NCBI GenBank assembly: GCA_964580455.1
Contig: CAZOKO010000067.1
Coordinates: 1-15,451 of the forward strand
Length of the DNA stretch: 15,451 bases
Direction of reading: 5' to 3'
From: CAZOKO01 sp964580455
GTDB lineage: Bacteria; Desulfobacterota; WTBG01
The translations under genes and the position numbers were made by a program. Below the pieces are notes generated by a model that made no database searches, was not told the origin of the DNA, and saw only the letters and a list, made by a program, of their open reading frames with translations. Below, piece after piece: positions 1 through 7,010 of the stretch; the stretch's first letter is position 1, and the number at the start of each line of letters is the position of its first letter.

Positions 1-66
1 CCCGATCAGCTCGGATAGCACCGGAGGCTATTCTTATGCCAGAACTTAAATTATCTTAATAATGTC
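1..66. other. Left edge, no assignable gene
   Basis: Reading from base 2, a short open frame (PISSDSTGGYSYART) ends at a TAA at 47-49. It could be the tail of a gene running in from the left, but 15 residues are too few to identify or confirm it. Nothing else is visible before the tRNA promoter. Confidence 0.2.
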
Positions 67-95
67 TTGACGGACATTCTAAAACATTGTATAAG
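67..95 (+). promoter_or_regulatory. Predicted sigma70-type promoter of tRNA-Lys
   Basis: A TTGACG box (67-72) is followed after exactly 17 bp by TATAAG (90-95), each matching the sigma70 consensus at five of six positions. Transcription would begin near 102, leaving a leader of about 95 nt before the tRNA at 197. The inverted pair AATGTCTT (61-68) and AAGACATT (93-100) brackets the promoter, and GACATT recurs directly at 73-78 and 95-100. Seen by eye only; not tested. Confidence 0.6.
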
Positions 96-196
96 ACATT
101 TTCACCATGATTGTGTCTTAACTCACAACAATGAGCAGGTTAAATACAGTAAGTTAAGAATTACTACGATAGATAACTAGATGAATTTATTACGGT

Positions 197-272
<76 letters not shown>

Positions 273-281
273 ATAAAATAA

Positions 282-320
282 GGGGTTAACACAGATTATG
301 TTAACCCCATTTTTATTTTT
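282..320 (+). terminator. Rho-independent terminator of tRNA-Lys
   Basis: GGGGTTAAC (282-290) and GTTAACCCC (300-308) form a perfect 9-bp stem around a 9-nt loop. A T-rich run (ATTTTTATTTTT) follows directly. The hairpin starts nine bases after the tRNA CCA end, the expected place to end this transcript. Confidence 0.88.
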
Positions 321-330
321 TATCCTATTT

Positions 331-349
331 GCCCCACAATAGCCCCACA
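331..349. repeat. Paired GCCCCACA repeats beside the tRNA 3' end
   Basis: GCCCCACA occurs at 331-338 and again at 342-349, separated by ATA. Read on the minus strand this is TGTGGGGC-TAT-TGTGGGGC. Short paired TGGGGC-type motifs are often found next to tRNA genes used as integration targets, where tyrosine recombinases bind arm sites. No integrase gene and no second copy of the tRNA 3' end occur in this window. Reading it as a relic of an integrated element is therefore an inference. Confidence 0.3.
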
Positions 350-445
350 CTTTTAAGGACGTAGAAGTAAACCAAAGTAAAAACTTTTTGATTGATTCCA
401 CCCATCAATCCTGTCCTTCGCAATAAATCAATCCGCCCATAATCA

Positions 446-474
446 TTGACATTTTTCTGGAATCCTGCCACAAT
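446..474 (+). promoter_or_regulatory. Candidate promoter of the transposase gene
   Basis: A perfect TTGACA (446-451) is followed after 17 bp by CACAAT (469-474), which matches the -10 consensus at four of six positions. A start near 481 would leave only about five bases before the ATG at 486. No Shine-Dalgarno sequence is visible in the preceding CTCCGGCCATT, so translation would be weak or leaderless, as is common for transposases. Confidence 0.35.
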
Positions 475-485
475 CTCCGGCCATT

Positions 486-1520
486 ATGAAAAGACTATGG
501 AAACTGCTTTCAGTTATTCTATCAAGGCTCAACATCATATCCTACCTGGCTTTAGAAAACATCGCCCTTCGACAGCAGCTTGCTGTTTTGAAACGAAGCA
601 GCAGGAAGCCTAAAATCCGTAACAGAGATCGGCTCTTCTGGGTTTTGTTATCACGCTTTTGGGGTGACTGGAAAAAAGTCTTAATCATTGTGGAACCTGC
701 AACAGTGATTAAATGGCATAGAAAAGGCTTTAAGCTGTTCTGGCGATTTAAAAGTCGGTCAAAAAGTCCCGGGCGTCCACCAGTCTTTAAAGAAATACGG
801 GATCTTGTCAAAAAAATAACACTGTCAAATCCATTGTGGGGTGCCCCCAGAATCCATGGTGAGTTGCTTAAGCTTGGAATTGAGGTATCTGAACGAACCA
901 TCTCAAACCTCATACGATCATTGAGGCGGAAACCGCCATCGCAGACATGGAAGATGTTTTTGAAGAACCACACACACAATACCGTATCAATAGATTTTTT
1001 TACAATCCCAACCGCTACGTTCAAGATTCTATTTGTGCTGGTAATCCTCAGCCATGACCGAAGGAAAGTCCTTCATTTCAATATAACTTCAAATCCAACG
1101 GCAGAGTGGACGAGCAGACAAATCATTGAAGCTTTCACATGGGATACAGCTCCAAAGCATTTGATTAGAGACCGGGATGGAGTCTATGGCAACGTATTTC
1201 GTGAGCGTTTAAAAAATATGGGAATCCATGAGATACTGACCTCCCCGAAAAGCCCTTGGGAGAACGGATATGCTGAGAGGCTGATCGGTTCAATCAGAAG
1301 AGACTGTCTTGACCATGTGATTGTGTTGAGTGAACATCATCTGAAAGGTATTTTAAAGAACTATTTTGAGTATTATCATCAGGATCGGACCCACCTGGGC
1401 CTTGAAAAGGATACTCCGTTCGTACGAGCAATTCAGAGTAAACCAACCGGAGGGGAACTGATCAAGCTACCCCGTGTCGGTGGCCTGCACCATCGCTACA
1501 TGTGGAAGAAAGCCGCTTAA
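486..1520 (+). CDS. Transposase with rve/DDE integrase core, IS3/IS481-like
   Basis: A 344-residue protein of the retroviral-integrase-fold transposase class. The N-terminal part (about 1-100) is basic with helix-turn-helix character (LENIALRQQLAVLKR at 23-37). A conserved stretch follows (NPLWGAPRIHGELLKLG at 115-131), of the kind that precedes the catalytic core in these families. The catalytic acids are most likely D170 (SIDFFTIPT), D229 (LIRDRDG) and E264 (WENGYAERLIG), giving the usual spacing of about 35 residues between the last two. No frameshift or internal stop is present, so the gene could be active. It lies between the tRNA-Lys region and a HAD gene of opposite orientation. I could not find convincing terminal inverted repeats or a target duplication, so the element ends are undefined. 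Family assignment beyond the rve core is uncertain. Confidence 0.9.
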   Translation: MKRLWKLLSVILSRLNIISYLALENIALRQQLAVLKRSSRKPKIRNRDRLFWVLLSRFWGDWKKVLIIVEPATVIKWHRKGFKLFWRFKSRSKSPGRPPVFKEIRDLVKKITLSNPLWGAPRIHGELLKLGIEVSERTISNLIRSLRRKPPSQTWKMFLKNHTHNTVSIDFFTIPTATFKILFVLVILSHDRRKVLHFNITSNPTAEWTSRQIIEAFTWDTAPKHLIRDRDGVYGNVFRERLKNMGIHEILTSPKSPWENGYAERLIGSIRRDCLDHVIVLSEHHLKGILKNYFEYYHQDRTHLGLEKDTPFVRAIQSKPTGGELIKLPRVGGLHHRYMWKKAA

Positions 1521-1814
1521 CTCATCCCTAAAAGAAAGCCCGTTAAAAAACTTAACGGACCTGGTGCGTCCTTTACGGACTTCATGTTTATCACTCCTTA
1601 CAAACCCAACTAAACTTTCAGTTTGCCGTATGATTCTATCAGAACCCCTCAATATATAACTGGCTGAATAGAGTCGGTTCTTAGTTTTTGCGAGGGACAA
1701 GTAGTTAGGAACAGAATATTATTCTATGTTACTAAAGTAAGTAGTTACTCGTAAAATTAGTTCAGCCTTATGATTGATAAAACGATACTTCTTTCAAGGT
1801 TGAAATGGCTGATT
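1521..1814. other. Gene-free stretch downstream of the transposase
   Basis: I see no credible gene. The right end of the insertion sequence probably lies here but is not marked by an obvious inverted repeat. A small inverted pair, CCGTTAA (1540-1546) and TTAACGG (1552-1558), could form a hairpin. On the minus strand it is followed by a pyrimidine-rich run, but it is too weak to call a terminator. Confidence 0.5.
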
Positions 1815-2483
1815 CTACGAGATGCTTTTTATCTTATCAGTAAGTTGATAGAGGGAATCGAGCATAAAATCTGGCATTTCTTCTGCCAGTTGATCTCTGC
1901 TGGCAACTCCAGTAGGGACGGCGATTATCTTAACACCTGCACTTTTCCCTGCCATAACATCTGCCCTTGAGTCACCCACAAAAACGCATTCATCCAATGA
2001 AAGATCTAATTCTTCTGCACATTTGATGAGGGAAGCAGGATCCGGTTTGGGTTTTGTCTCACCTGCAGTGACAACAGTGTCGACGAAACTATCAATATTT
2101 AAGTTTTTAAGCTCTCTCCATTTTCCATCACCTCTGGACATCCTTCCCGTGGCGATGCCGATTTTCATTCCCTGATTCTTCAGTGAAAGCAATACTTCTC
2201 TGGCGTGAGGTTTTAATGTGATGTAGTCTTTTGAAAGGGCAATAAATTCATTTTTCATTTCGACCATGAACTCTTGAATGTCTTCAGGATTGAGGGAAGG
2301 GTAGAGGTTTTTTAGCAATTCTTCCAGAGAAAGGAATTGATTTAAGAAATCGGCCAGCTCCCTTATATCAATAGGCTTCAAATTGTACCGTTCAACTGAA
2401 CGGTTAAATGCCATGCGATATGCCACAAGCGAGTCGATCAAGGTTCCATCAAGATCGAAAATAACTCCTTTGATTCTTGGCAT
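1815..2483 (-). CDS. HAD-superfamily phosphatase, phosphoglycolate-phosphatase-like
   Basis: A 222-residue haloacid dehalogenase-type hydrolase with all four motifs. Motif I is FDLDGT, with nucleophile D10 and acid D12. Motif II is IATGR, with T112. Motif III is the lysine in ETKPKPDP (144-146), and motif IV is VGDSRAD, with D171 and D175. The helical cap lies between motifs I and II at about residues 15-90, as in subfamily IA enzymes such as Gph and PgmB. The substrate cannot be told from sequence; phosphoglycolate, a sugar phosphate or another small phosphomonoester is possible. I chose the ATG at 2483, because GAGGAG sits seven bases upstream and FDLDGT then falls at the normal distance. 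The in-frame ATG at 2498 would add five residues and place this ribosome site inside the gene. It is the last gene of the minus-strand group that begins with lnt. Confidence 0.88.
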   Translation of the reverse strand: MPRIKGVIFDLDGTLIDSLVAYRMAFNRSVERYNLKPIDIRELADFLNQFLSLEELLKNLYPSLNPEDIQEFMVEMKNEFIALSKDYITLKPHAREVLLSLKNQGMKIGIATGRMSRGDGKWRELKNLNIDSFVDTVVTAGETKPKPDPASLIKCAEELDLSLDECVFVGDSRADVMAGKSAGVKIIAVPTGVASRDQLAEEMPDFMLDSLYQLTDKIKSIS

Positions 2484-2577
2484 TATGCTGCTCCTCATTT
2501 TAGAGAAAAGTATTATTCTCTGTGGTTAATTTGTTCAATGATGTTTTATCAGACATTTTATGGGAACACTGTTGATA

Positions 2578-3813
2578 TCAGCTCATTTTTCTTATGGACT
2601 GGATTCTTTCCAGTACGGGAGGATGGCTGTAGCTCAAGAACACTTTGAGAGGGTGGGGTGTTAAATTGGAGAGGTTATCAACGGTCAGTTTCTTCAATGC
2701 CGAAATCATTGATTCGTATTTTCCGTATGTTGTGGCTGCATATGCATCAGCTTCATATTCGTGCTTTCTTGATAGAATGTTACTGAGTATGGAAATAAAC
2801 ATATTGATAGGGGTATAGAGGAAGGCGAAGAAAAATAAGCTTGCGTAGATTGAAGTGTTTTGCATTTTGAAAGCCTGGAATAAACCTTCATTATTTATGA
2901 AAAGGGAAAGTATGAAGAACATCAGACCAGTTGTGATAATTGAGATGATAATGGATTTTAGAATATGTTTTTTCTTGTAATGTCCCATTTCATGAGCAAG
3001 GATGGAAACGAGTTCATCTACGGTATGTTTCTTTATAAGTGTGTCAAATAACACGATCCTTCGGAATTTACCAAAGCCTGTGAAGAAGGCATTAGATTTA
3101 GTTGAGCGTTTGGAGGCATCCATTTTGAAAACGCCTTTAAGTTTGAAATTTTGTGACCTGGCGTAGCTTTCAATTGTTGTTTTGAGATCACCATCTTCCA
3201 GGGGAAAGAACTTGTTGAAAAGTGGCATTATTATAACAGGGGCAAAAAATGTGAGCACTATTTGGAAGATAACCACAGCGATCCAGCAATATATCCATGC
3301 CATATTCCCTGTTTTGTCAAAAAACCACAAGATGACCGAAAAAATAATTCCACCAATAATTACGGTTAGAAGCCAGCTTTTCAATATATCCATGATAAAG
3401 GTCTTTACGGTAGTGCGATTGAATCCATATTTTTCCTCAATGACAAAAGTGCTGTAGATTGAGAAAGGAATGGAAAGTATTTGAGAAGCAAGTATTAAAA
3501 TGCCCGCAAAAATAAGGCCTGTGGGAATGGTGCTGAATTGAAAACCTCTTGCAATCTGGTCAAAATAATTAAACCCGCCGATCAGGATAAAGGCTACTGT
3601 AATGGGAGTGCTGATTGAGTCAACGATTATTCCAAAGCGTGTGTTTTCCTTAAGATAGTTTTGTGATTTTTTATATTTTTCAGCATCGTAGTAACCTTCA
3701 AATTCTCCGGGCAAATCGGTTTTAATATGCTTTACGTTGAGCATATCAACTACGATATCTAAAATGAAATCAGCAATTATGATTATTAAAATAATTAAAA
3801 GGTAACAATTCAT
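2578..3813 (-). CDS. M48A (Ste24/CAAX protease 1-like) membrane zinc metalloprotease
   Basis: A 411-residue multi-pass membrane protein. The zinc site HEMGH is at 274-278 (LAHEMGHYKKKH), and the likely third ligand is E352 in RKHEYEADAYA, the pattern that marks M48 peptidases. Hydrophobic segments lie near residues 3-24, 65-82, 97-120, 145-165, 172-195, 285-306 and 322-345. This matches the many-helix chamber of Ste24, rather than HtpX, which is shorter with fewer helices. The NAFFTGFGKFRRIVLFDTLI stretch (241-260) upstream of HExxH is typical of the family. In bacteria these enzymes are linked to quality control of membrane proteins. Prenylated substrates are unlikely, so the target is unknown. 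The start at 3813 has no strong ribosome site. It sits between prfB and the HAD gene on the same strand. Confidence 0.9.
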   Translation of the reverse strand: MNCYLLIILIIIIADFILDIVVDMLNVKHIKTDLPGEFEGYYDAEKYKKSQNYLKENTRFGIIVDSISTPITVAFILIGGFNYFDQIARGFQFSTIPTGLIFAGILILASQILSIPFSIYSTFVIEEKYGFNRTTVKTFIMDILKSWLLTVIIGGIIFSVILWFFDKTGNMAWIYCWIAVVIFQIVLTFFAPVIIMPLFNKFFPLEDGDLKTTIESYARSQNFKLKGVFKMDASKRSTKSNAFFTGFGKFRRIVLFDTLIKKHTVDELVSILAHEMGHYKKKHILKSIIISIITTGLMFFILSLFINNEGLFQAFKMQNTSIYASLFFFAFLYTPINMFISILSNILSRKHEYEADAYAATTYGKYESMISALKKLTVDNLSNLTPHPLKVFLSYSHPPVLERIQSIRKMS

Positions 3814-4010
3814 GGGATAAATATGTCAATTAAGAATAATAATAGTTTATTAATTGGAGTATTATTCCCCTGTACTACTAACTTACAACATCGTGTTTTT
3901 TTAGCAAAGTTTAGTTTCATTCTTCGTGGTTATATTTGTTTTGGTTGCGGCTCTGCTGCGCTGTGTGCTCTGTGGTTTCACATATTTCGATGTTTAAAAT
4001 CTGAAAACAC
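3814..4010. other. Intergenic region between prfB and the M48 protease gene
   Basis: A 197-bp stretch with no credible gene. The left part is strongly AT-rich. The right part (about 3917-3985) is a G/T-rich sentence-like stretch containing GGTTGCGGCTCTGCTGCGC, whose composition differs from its surroundings and resembles decayed dispersed repeat. No clear terminator for prfB is visible. Confidence 0.4.
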
Positions 4011-5106
4011 CTACTTACTTATCAAATACTCTTTGATAAATCCATCAATATTTCCGTCAAGGACAGCTTCAACATTTCCTGTTTCTTTGTTTGTTCTGTG
4101 GTCTTTGACCATTCTATAAGGCTGCATGATATAAGAGCGTATTTGACTTCCCCAGGCAATCTGCTTCTTATTGCTGTGCAGATCTTCCATTTTCTTTGAC
4201 TGTTCTTTCTGTTCATGTTCGTATAGCCTTGCCTTTAATACTTTCATTGCAATTGCCTTGTTTTTATGCTGTGATCTCTCATTCTGACATTGTGCCACAA
4301 TACCGGATGGTAAATGGGTAATTCTCACAGCGGAATCGGTTTTATTGACATGTTGCCCGCCAGCTCCACTTGCGCGATAGGTATCGATTCGCAAATCTGA
4401 CTCATCGATGTCAACTACAATCTCATCTTCAATGTCTGGATAGACAAAAACAGATGAAAATGAAGTATGTCGGCGCTTACCTGCATCAAAAGGAGAGATG
4501 CGTACCAGGCGGTGAATACCCACTTCTGCTTTGAGGTGGCCATAACTGTAATCACCAACTACTGAGAAGGTAACGTTTTTGATGCCTGCTTCATCACCTG
4601 TTAAGATTTCGATAATCTCTGCTTTGAAGCTGTTTTTTTCTGCCCACCTTAAGTACATCCTGAGCAGTATCTCTGTCCAGTCCTGAGCCTCTGTTCCACC
4701 TGCACCGGAGTTGATACTGATAAAGGCATTGTTGATATCATGCTCTCCATTTAACATGTGGCGAAATTCGATATCTTCAAGTTCTTTTACAATCTTCTCA
4801 AGATTACACCCAATCTCGTTTCTTACTTCTTCATCGTTTTCGTCAATGGCGAGTTCCAGGAGAACATTGTTTTCTTCTAATTGGTGCTTCAAGTGAGCCC
4901 ACCCGTTTACAACATCACTGATTACCTTTCTCTCCTTTAAAACCCTGCGGGCTTCAATGTTATCTGACCAGAAATCAGATAGTTCAGTTTTCTTTTCTAA
5001 TTTTTGGAGTTGTTGTTCTTTGTCATCTAATTCAAAGATAACCTCGGAGAGTAATAATCCTTTCTCCTATCTCTTTTATAGATGTTTCCAGTTCATTAAA
5101 TGTCAT
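4011..5106 (-). CDS. prfB: Peptide chain release factor 2, expressed by programmed +1 frameshift
   Basis: RF2 recognises UAA and UGA stop codons and triggers peptide release. Translation starts at the ATG at 5106, preceded by AAGGAGG, and runs 24 codons to an in-frame TGA at 5034-5032. Skipping T5034 joins it to a 340-residue frame, giving 364 residues, close to the 365 of E. coli RF2. The recoding site reads GAGGT-TAT-CTT-TGA, with a Shine-Dalgarno-like GAGGT three bases before the slippery CTT, as in E. coli. In the joined protein, the stop-recognition tripeptide SPF is at 204-206 and the catalytic GGQ at 249-251 (RASGAGGQHVNKTDSAVR). Residue 245 is alanine, as in most bacteria, where E. 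coli K-12 has threonine. RF2 abundance autoregulates the frameshift. The gene lies 72 bp downstream of lnt, probably in the same transcript. Confidence 0.97.
5031..5046 (-). promoter_or_regulatory. RF2 autoregulatory frameshift site
   Basis: On the minus strand the codons are CGA GGT TAT CTT TGA (5046-5032), followed by A at 5031. GAGGT (5045-5041) can pair with the 16S anti-Shine-Dalgarno. It sits three bases before CTT, the spacing that drives +1 slippage in E. coli prfB. The peptidyl-tRNA shifts from CTT to TTT, and decoding resumes at GAA. The base after TGA is A, where E. coli has C, so termination strength may differ. Confidence 0.95.
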
Positions 5107-5132
5107 GTTACCTCCTTACGTGATAAACGATA

Positions 5133-5179
5133 CATGATTCAAGATGCATGATTCAAGATGCACGATGCATGATTCAAAT
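5133..5179. repeat. Tandem 14-bp repeat between lnt and prfB
   Basis: The 14-mer CATGATTCAAGATG occurs at 5133-5146 and again, perfectly, at 5147-5160. A truncated copy (CATGATTCAAAT) at 5168-5179 runs into the lnt stop codon. The short piece CACGATG fills 5161-5167. It looks like a small dispersed or slippage-generated repeat cluster. Lying inside a likely lnt-prfB transcript, it would be copied into RNA. Confidence 0.8.
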
Positions 5180-6702
5180 CATCCCTTTATTTTCCTTACA
5201 ATAGCAAGAAACAATAATGCTATAGAGAAAAGTGTAGACAGTTGAACAAAGACATCTCCATATTTGGTATAAAATGTTTGAATATTTAATAATCTTATTT
5301 TACCAGTTAAAAGTGTTTCAGTAAAGAGTGGGCTTGAAGATTGTATTTTTCCTGTCGCGTCGATGAATGCACTGACTCCCGTATTGGCAGCTCTGGCAAT
5401 AAATCTTCTATTCTCAACGGCTCTGAAAGTAGCCATAGATAAGTGCTGGTAAGGGGCACTGGTTTTTCCAAACCAGGCATCGTTGGTAATATTAACGAGA
5501 AATTGTGCTCCTTTTTTGACGAATCTCCTGGTAAGGTCCGGAAAAATAACCTCATAACAGATGAGAACACTAAATGGTGCTTCTGGCAGGGTAAGAAGTG
5601 GCATGTCCTTGCCAGAATAGAAGGAACCTATTCCCTCCACCATCTTGTGGATAAAAGGGAAAAATCTTTTAAGAGGAACGTACTCGCCATAAGGAACAAG
5701 ATGAATCTTATCGTATCTTCCAATAATTCTGTTTGAAGGAGAGAGTAAAAAGGCACTGTTGAAGTAGCGAACCCCTCCATCTTGCAAATCATAAGACGGA
5801 CTGCCTAGTAAAAGGTAGGTGTCTTTATCGTTGATGATTTCAAAGATTCGATGTTGATAATCCAGTTCTGATTGAAAATAAAAAGGAGTTGATGCCTCTG
5901 GCCAGATGATTAGTCTTGCCTCTTCCTGGAGTGCCCTCATACTTAACTGTTGATGAGTTGCTATGGCCTGTTTTCTATATGCCCTGTTCCACTTAATACC
6001 CTGATCGATATTTCCCTGGATTAGTCCTGCCTTTATGGATGCTGTTGATGCAGTAATTTCTTTTATTTGAGTAATCCGCCATCTCCCGTAGAAGAAAATT
6101 ACTATTACGACCAGGACTGCAAGGATAATTTCTTTGCAGGGAATTTTCCTGTCAGATATACTTCGAAATAACAGGTATAAAGTTGTATTTACAAAGACAA
6201 TTAAAAAGCTTATTCCATAAACTCCTGTTATATCTGCGAACTGAATTAGTGAAAGTGATTGGTATTGTGAATATCCAAGATTCTCCCAGGGAAATCCACT
6301 AAATAAAAAAGTCCTCAGATATTCCATCGTGACCCAGATAAAAGGAAGGATGATTGGTAATTTAAAGGTGGTTTTTTCTTCGATAAACTTTGAAATCGCA
6401 AACGCCAGACCAAAATAGATACTCAGATAGCCCACTAACAAAAGCATGACCAATATTCCCAGAGGATAGATCAGTTTGCCATATGTGGTAGTTACTACCA
6501 CAATCCAGTAAATTAGACCTGTGTAGAAAAAAAATCCAAAGAGCCACCCTAAAAGGAAGGTTCGATAAGCACTTTTCCCTTCTACAGCATAAAGAACAGG
6601 AATAAAGGCAACCCAGGCTAAAAAAGACAGGTCATACCTGGGAAAGCTCAATATCAATAAAAAAGCTGATATCAGGATTAGAAGAATATTTTTTTTATGC
6701 AT
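5179..6702 (-). CDS. lnt: Apolipoprotein N-acyltransferase
   Basis: Lnt adds the third acyl chain to the N-terminal cysteine of lipoproteins, in the periplasmic leaflet of the inner membrane, completing maturation before Lol sorting. The 507-residue protein has hydrophobic segments through about residue 210 and a final helix at 486-503, enclosing a nitrilase-like domain. The catalytic triad is clear: E269 (IIWPEAS), K332 (YDKIHLVPYGEYVP) and C382 (VLICYEVIFPDL), closely matching E267, K335 and C387 of E. coli Lnt. NITNDAWFG at 404-412 and RFIARAANTG at 433-442 are also conserved. The first possible start is the ATG at 6702. It has no Shine-Dalgarno sequence and lies almost on the predicted transcription start. 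prfB follows 72 bp downstream in the same direction. Confidence 0.97.
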   Translation of the reverse strand: MHKKNILLILISAFLLILSFPRYDLSFLAWVAFIPVLYAVEGKSAYRTFLLGWLFGFFFYTGLIYWIVVVTTTYGKLIYPLGILVMLLLVGYLSIYFGLAFAISKFIEEKTTFKLPIILPFIWVTMEYLRTFLFSGFPWENLGYSQYQSLSLIQFADITGVYGISFLIVFVNTTLYLLFRSISDRKIPCKEIILAVLVVIVIFFYGRWRITQIKEITASTASIKAGLIQGNIDQGIKWNRAYRKQAIATHQQLSMRALQEEARLIIWPEASTPFYFQSELDYQHRIFEIINDKDTYLLLGSPSYDLQDGGVRYFNSAFLLSPSNRIIGRYDKIHLVPYGEYVPLKRFFPFIHKMVEGIGSFYSGKDMPLLTLPEAPFSVLICYEVIFPDLTRRFVKKGAQFLVNITNDAWFGKTSAPYQHLSMATFRAVENRRFIARAANTGVSAFIDATGKIQSSSPLFTETLLTGKIRLLNIQTFYTKYGDVFVQLSTLFSIALLFLAIVRKIKG

Positions 6703-6707
6703 TTGGA

Positions 6708-6736
6708 AATATATGTCTAGTTGTTAGTATTTTCAA
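6708..6736 (-). promoter_or_regulatory. Candidate lnt promoter immediately upstream of the start codon
   Basis: Read on the minus strand, TTGAAA (6736-6731) is followed after exactly 17 bp by TATATT (6713-6708), each matching consensus at five of six positions. The expected first transcribed base, near 6701-6702, coincides with the ATG at 6702. Chance matches are frequent in such AT-rich DNA, so this is only a candidate. Confidence 0.4.
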
Positions 6737-6810
6737 CGTTAGGTTAGCAAAGAGGTCTTAAAATTACAACTTATTTAAGTCGTTTACTATAGATGTTAAC
6801 AAAATAAAAC

Positions 6811-6855
6811 ATCCAGTATCAAGAATCCAGCATCAAGTATTTATCGTCCAGCATC
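6811..6855. repeat. Degenerate ATCCAG(C/T)ATCAAG repeat cluster
   Basis: ATCCAGTATCAAG (6811-6823) is followed by ATCCAGCATCAAG (6825-6837), and a partial GTCCAGCATC (6846-6855) ends the cluster. The same unit appears inverted at 11661-11686, about 4.8 kb away. It is a dispersed intergenic repeat family in this genome. Confidence 0.75.
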
Positions 6856-6929
6856 TTTATTTGCCTGAAGAATGAGTTGATAAAATTGGCATTTACGAGA
6901 AGTTATTTGCCTTTGTAGTTTAATTTTGT

Positions 6930-6958
6930 TTGACAAATTTAATACACAATTTTAGTAT
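6930..6958 (+). promoter_or_regulatory. Predicted sigma70 promoter of the ligase-purB-gmhB-heptosyltransferase unit
   Basis: A perfect TTGACA (6930-6935), a 17-bp spacer and TAGTAT (6953-6958, four of six) would start transcription near 6965. This leaves a leader of about 45 nt before the TTG start at 7011. It is the only good promoter seen ahead of four closely packed plus-strand genes. Confidence 0.6.
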
Positions 6959-7010
6959 TAAAAGACCTTGGAATATATAAAGTATCCTAGAAAACAAGGA
7001 GAGTAGAACA

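Larger units (their letters stand above)
6703..7010. other. Divergent intergenic region, lnt / acyl-CoA ligase
   Basis: This 308-bp region carries outward-facing promoters for lnt (6708-6736, minus) and the acyl-CoA ligase (6930-6958, plus). Between them, at 6811-6855, is a cluster of short degenerate repeats. I see no gene here. Confidence 0.6.

Noticed and set aside
1..49. C-terminal tail of an upstream gene (15 codons)
   Set aside because: Too short to identify or separate from chance; kept only as a note on the left edge.
1540..1558. Hairpin CCGTTAA/TTAACGG as a terminator of the transposase gene
   Set aside because: The stem is only seven weak pairs, and no T-run follows in the plus direction.
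1467..1700. A 77-codon minus-strand open frame overlapping the transposase end
   Set aside because: It overlaps the transposase C-terminus, shows no recognisable domain and has unusual composition. More likely chance or relic sequence near the element end.
3823..4119. A 98-codon plus-strand open frame between the M48 protease gene and prfB
   Set aside because: It overlaps the prfB 3' end on the opposite strand, has no ribosome site and covers low-complexity intergenic sequence.
4011..4892. prfB as an N-terminally truncated or broken gene
   Set aside because: The missing N-terminus is present in another frame upstream with a strong ribosome site, joined by the conserved RF2 frameshift site. 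The gene is intact.
5133..5179. CRISPR array suggested by repeated 14-mers
   Set aside because: Repeats are too short, directly adjacent and lack unique spacers of constant length; no cas gene is present.
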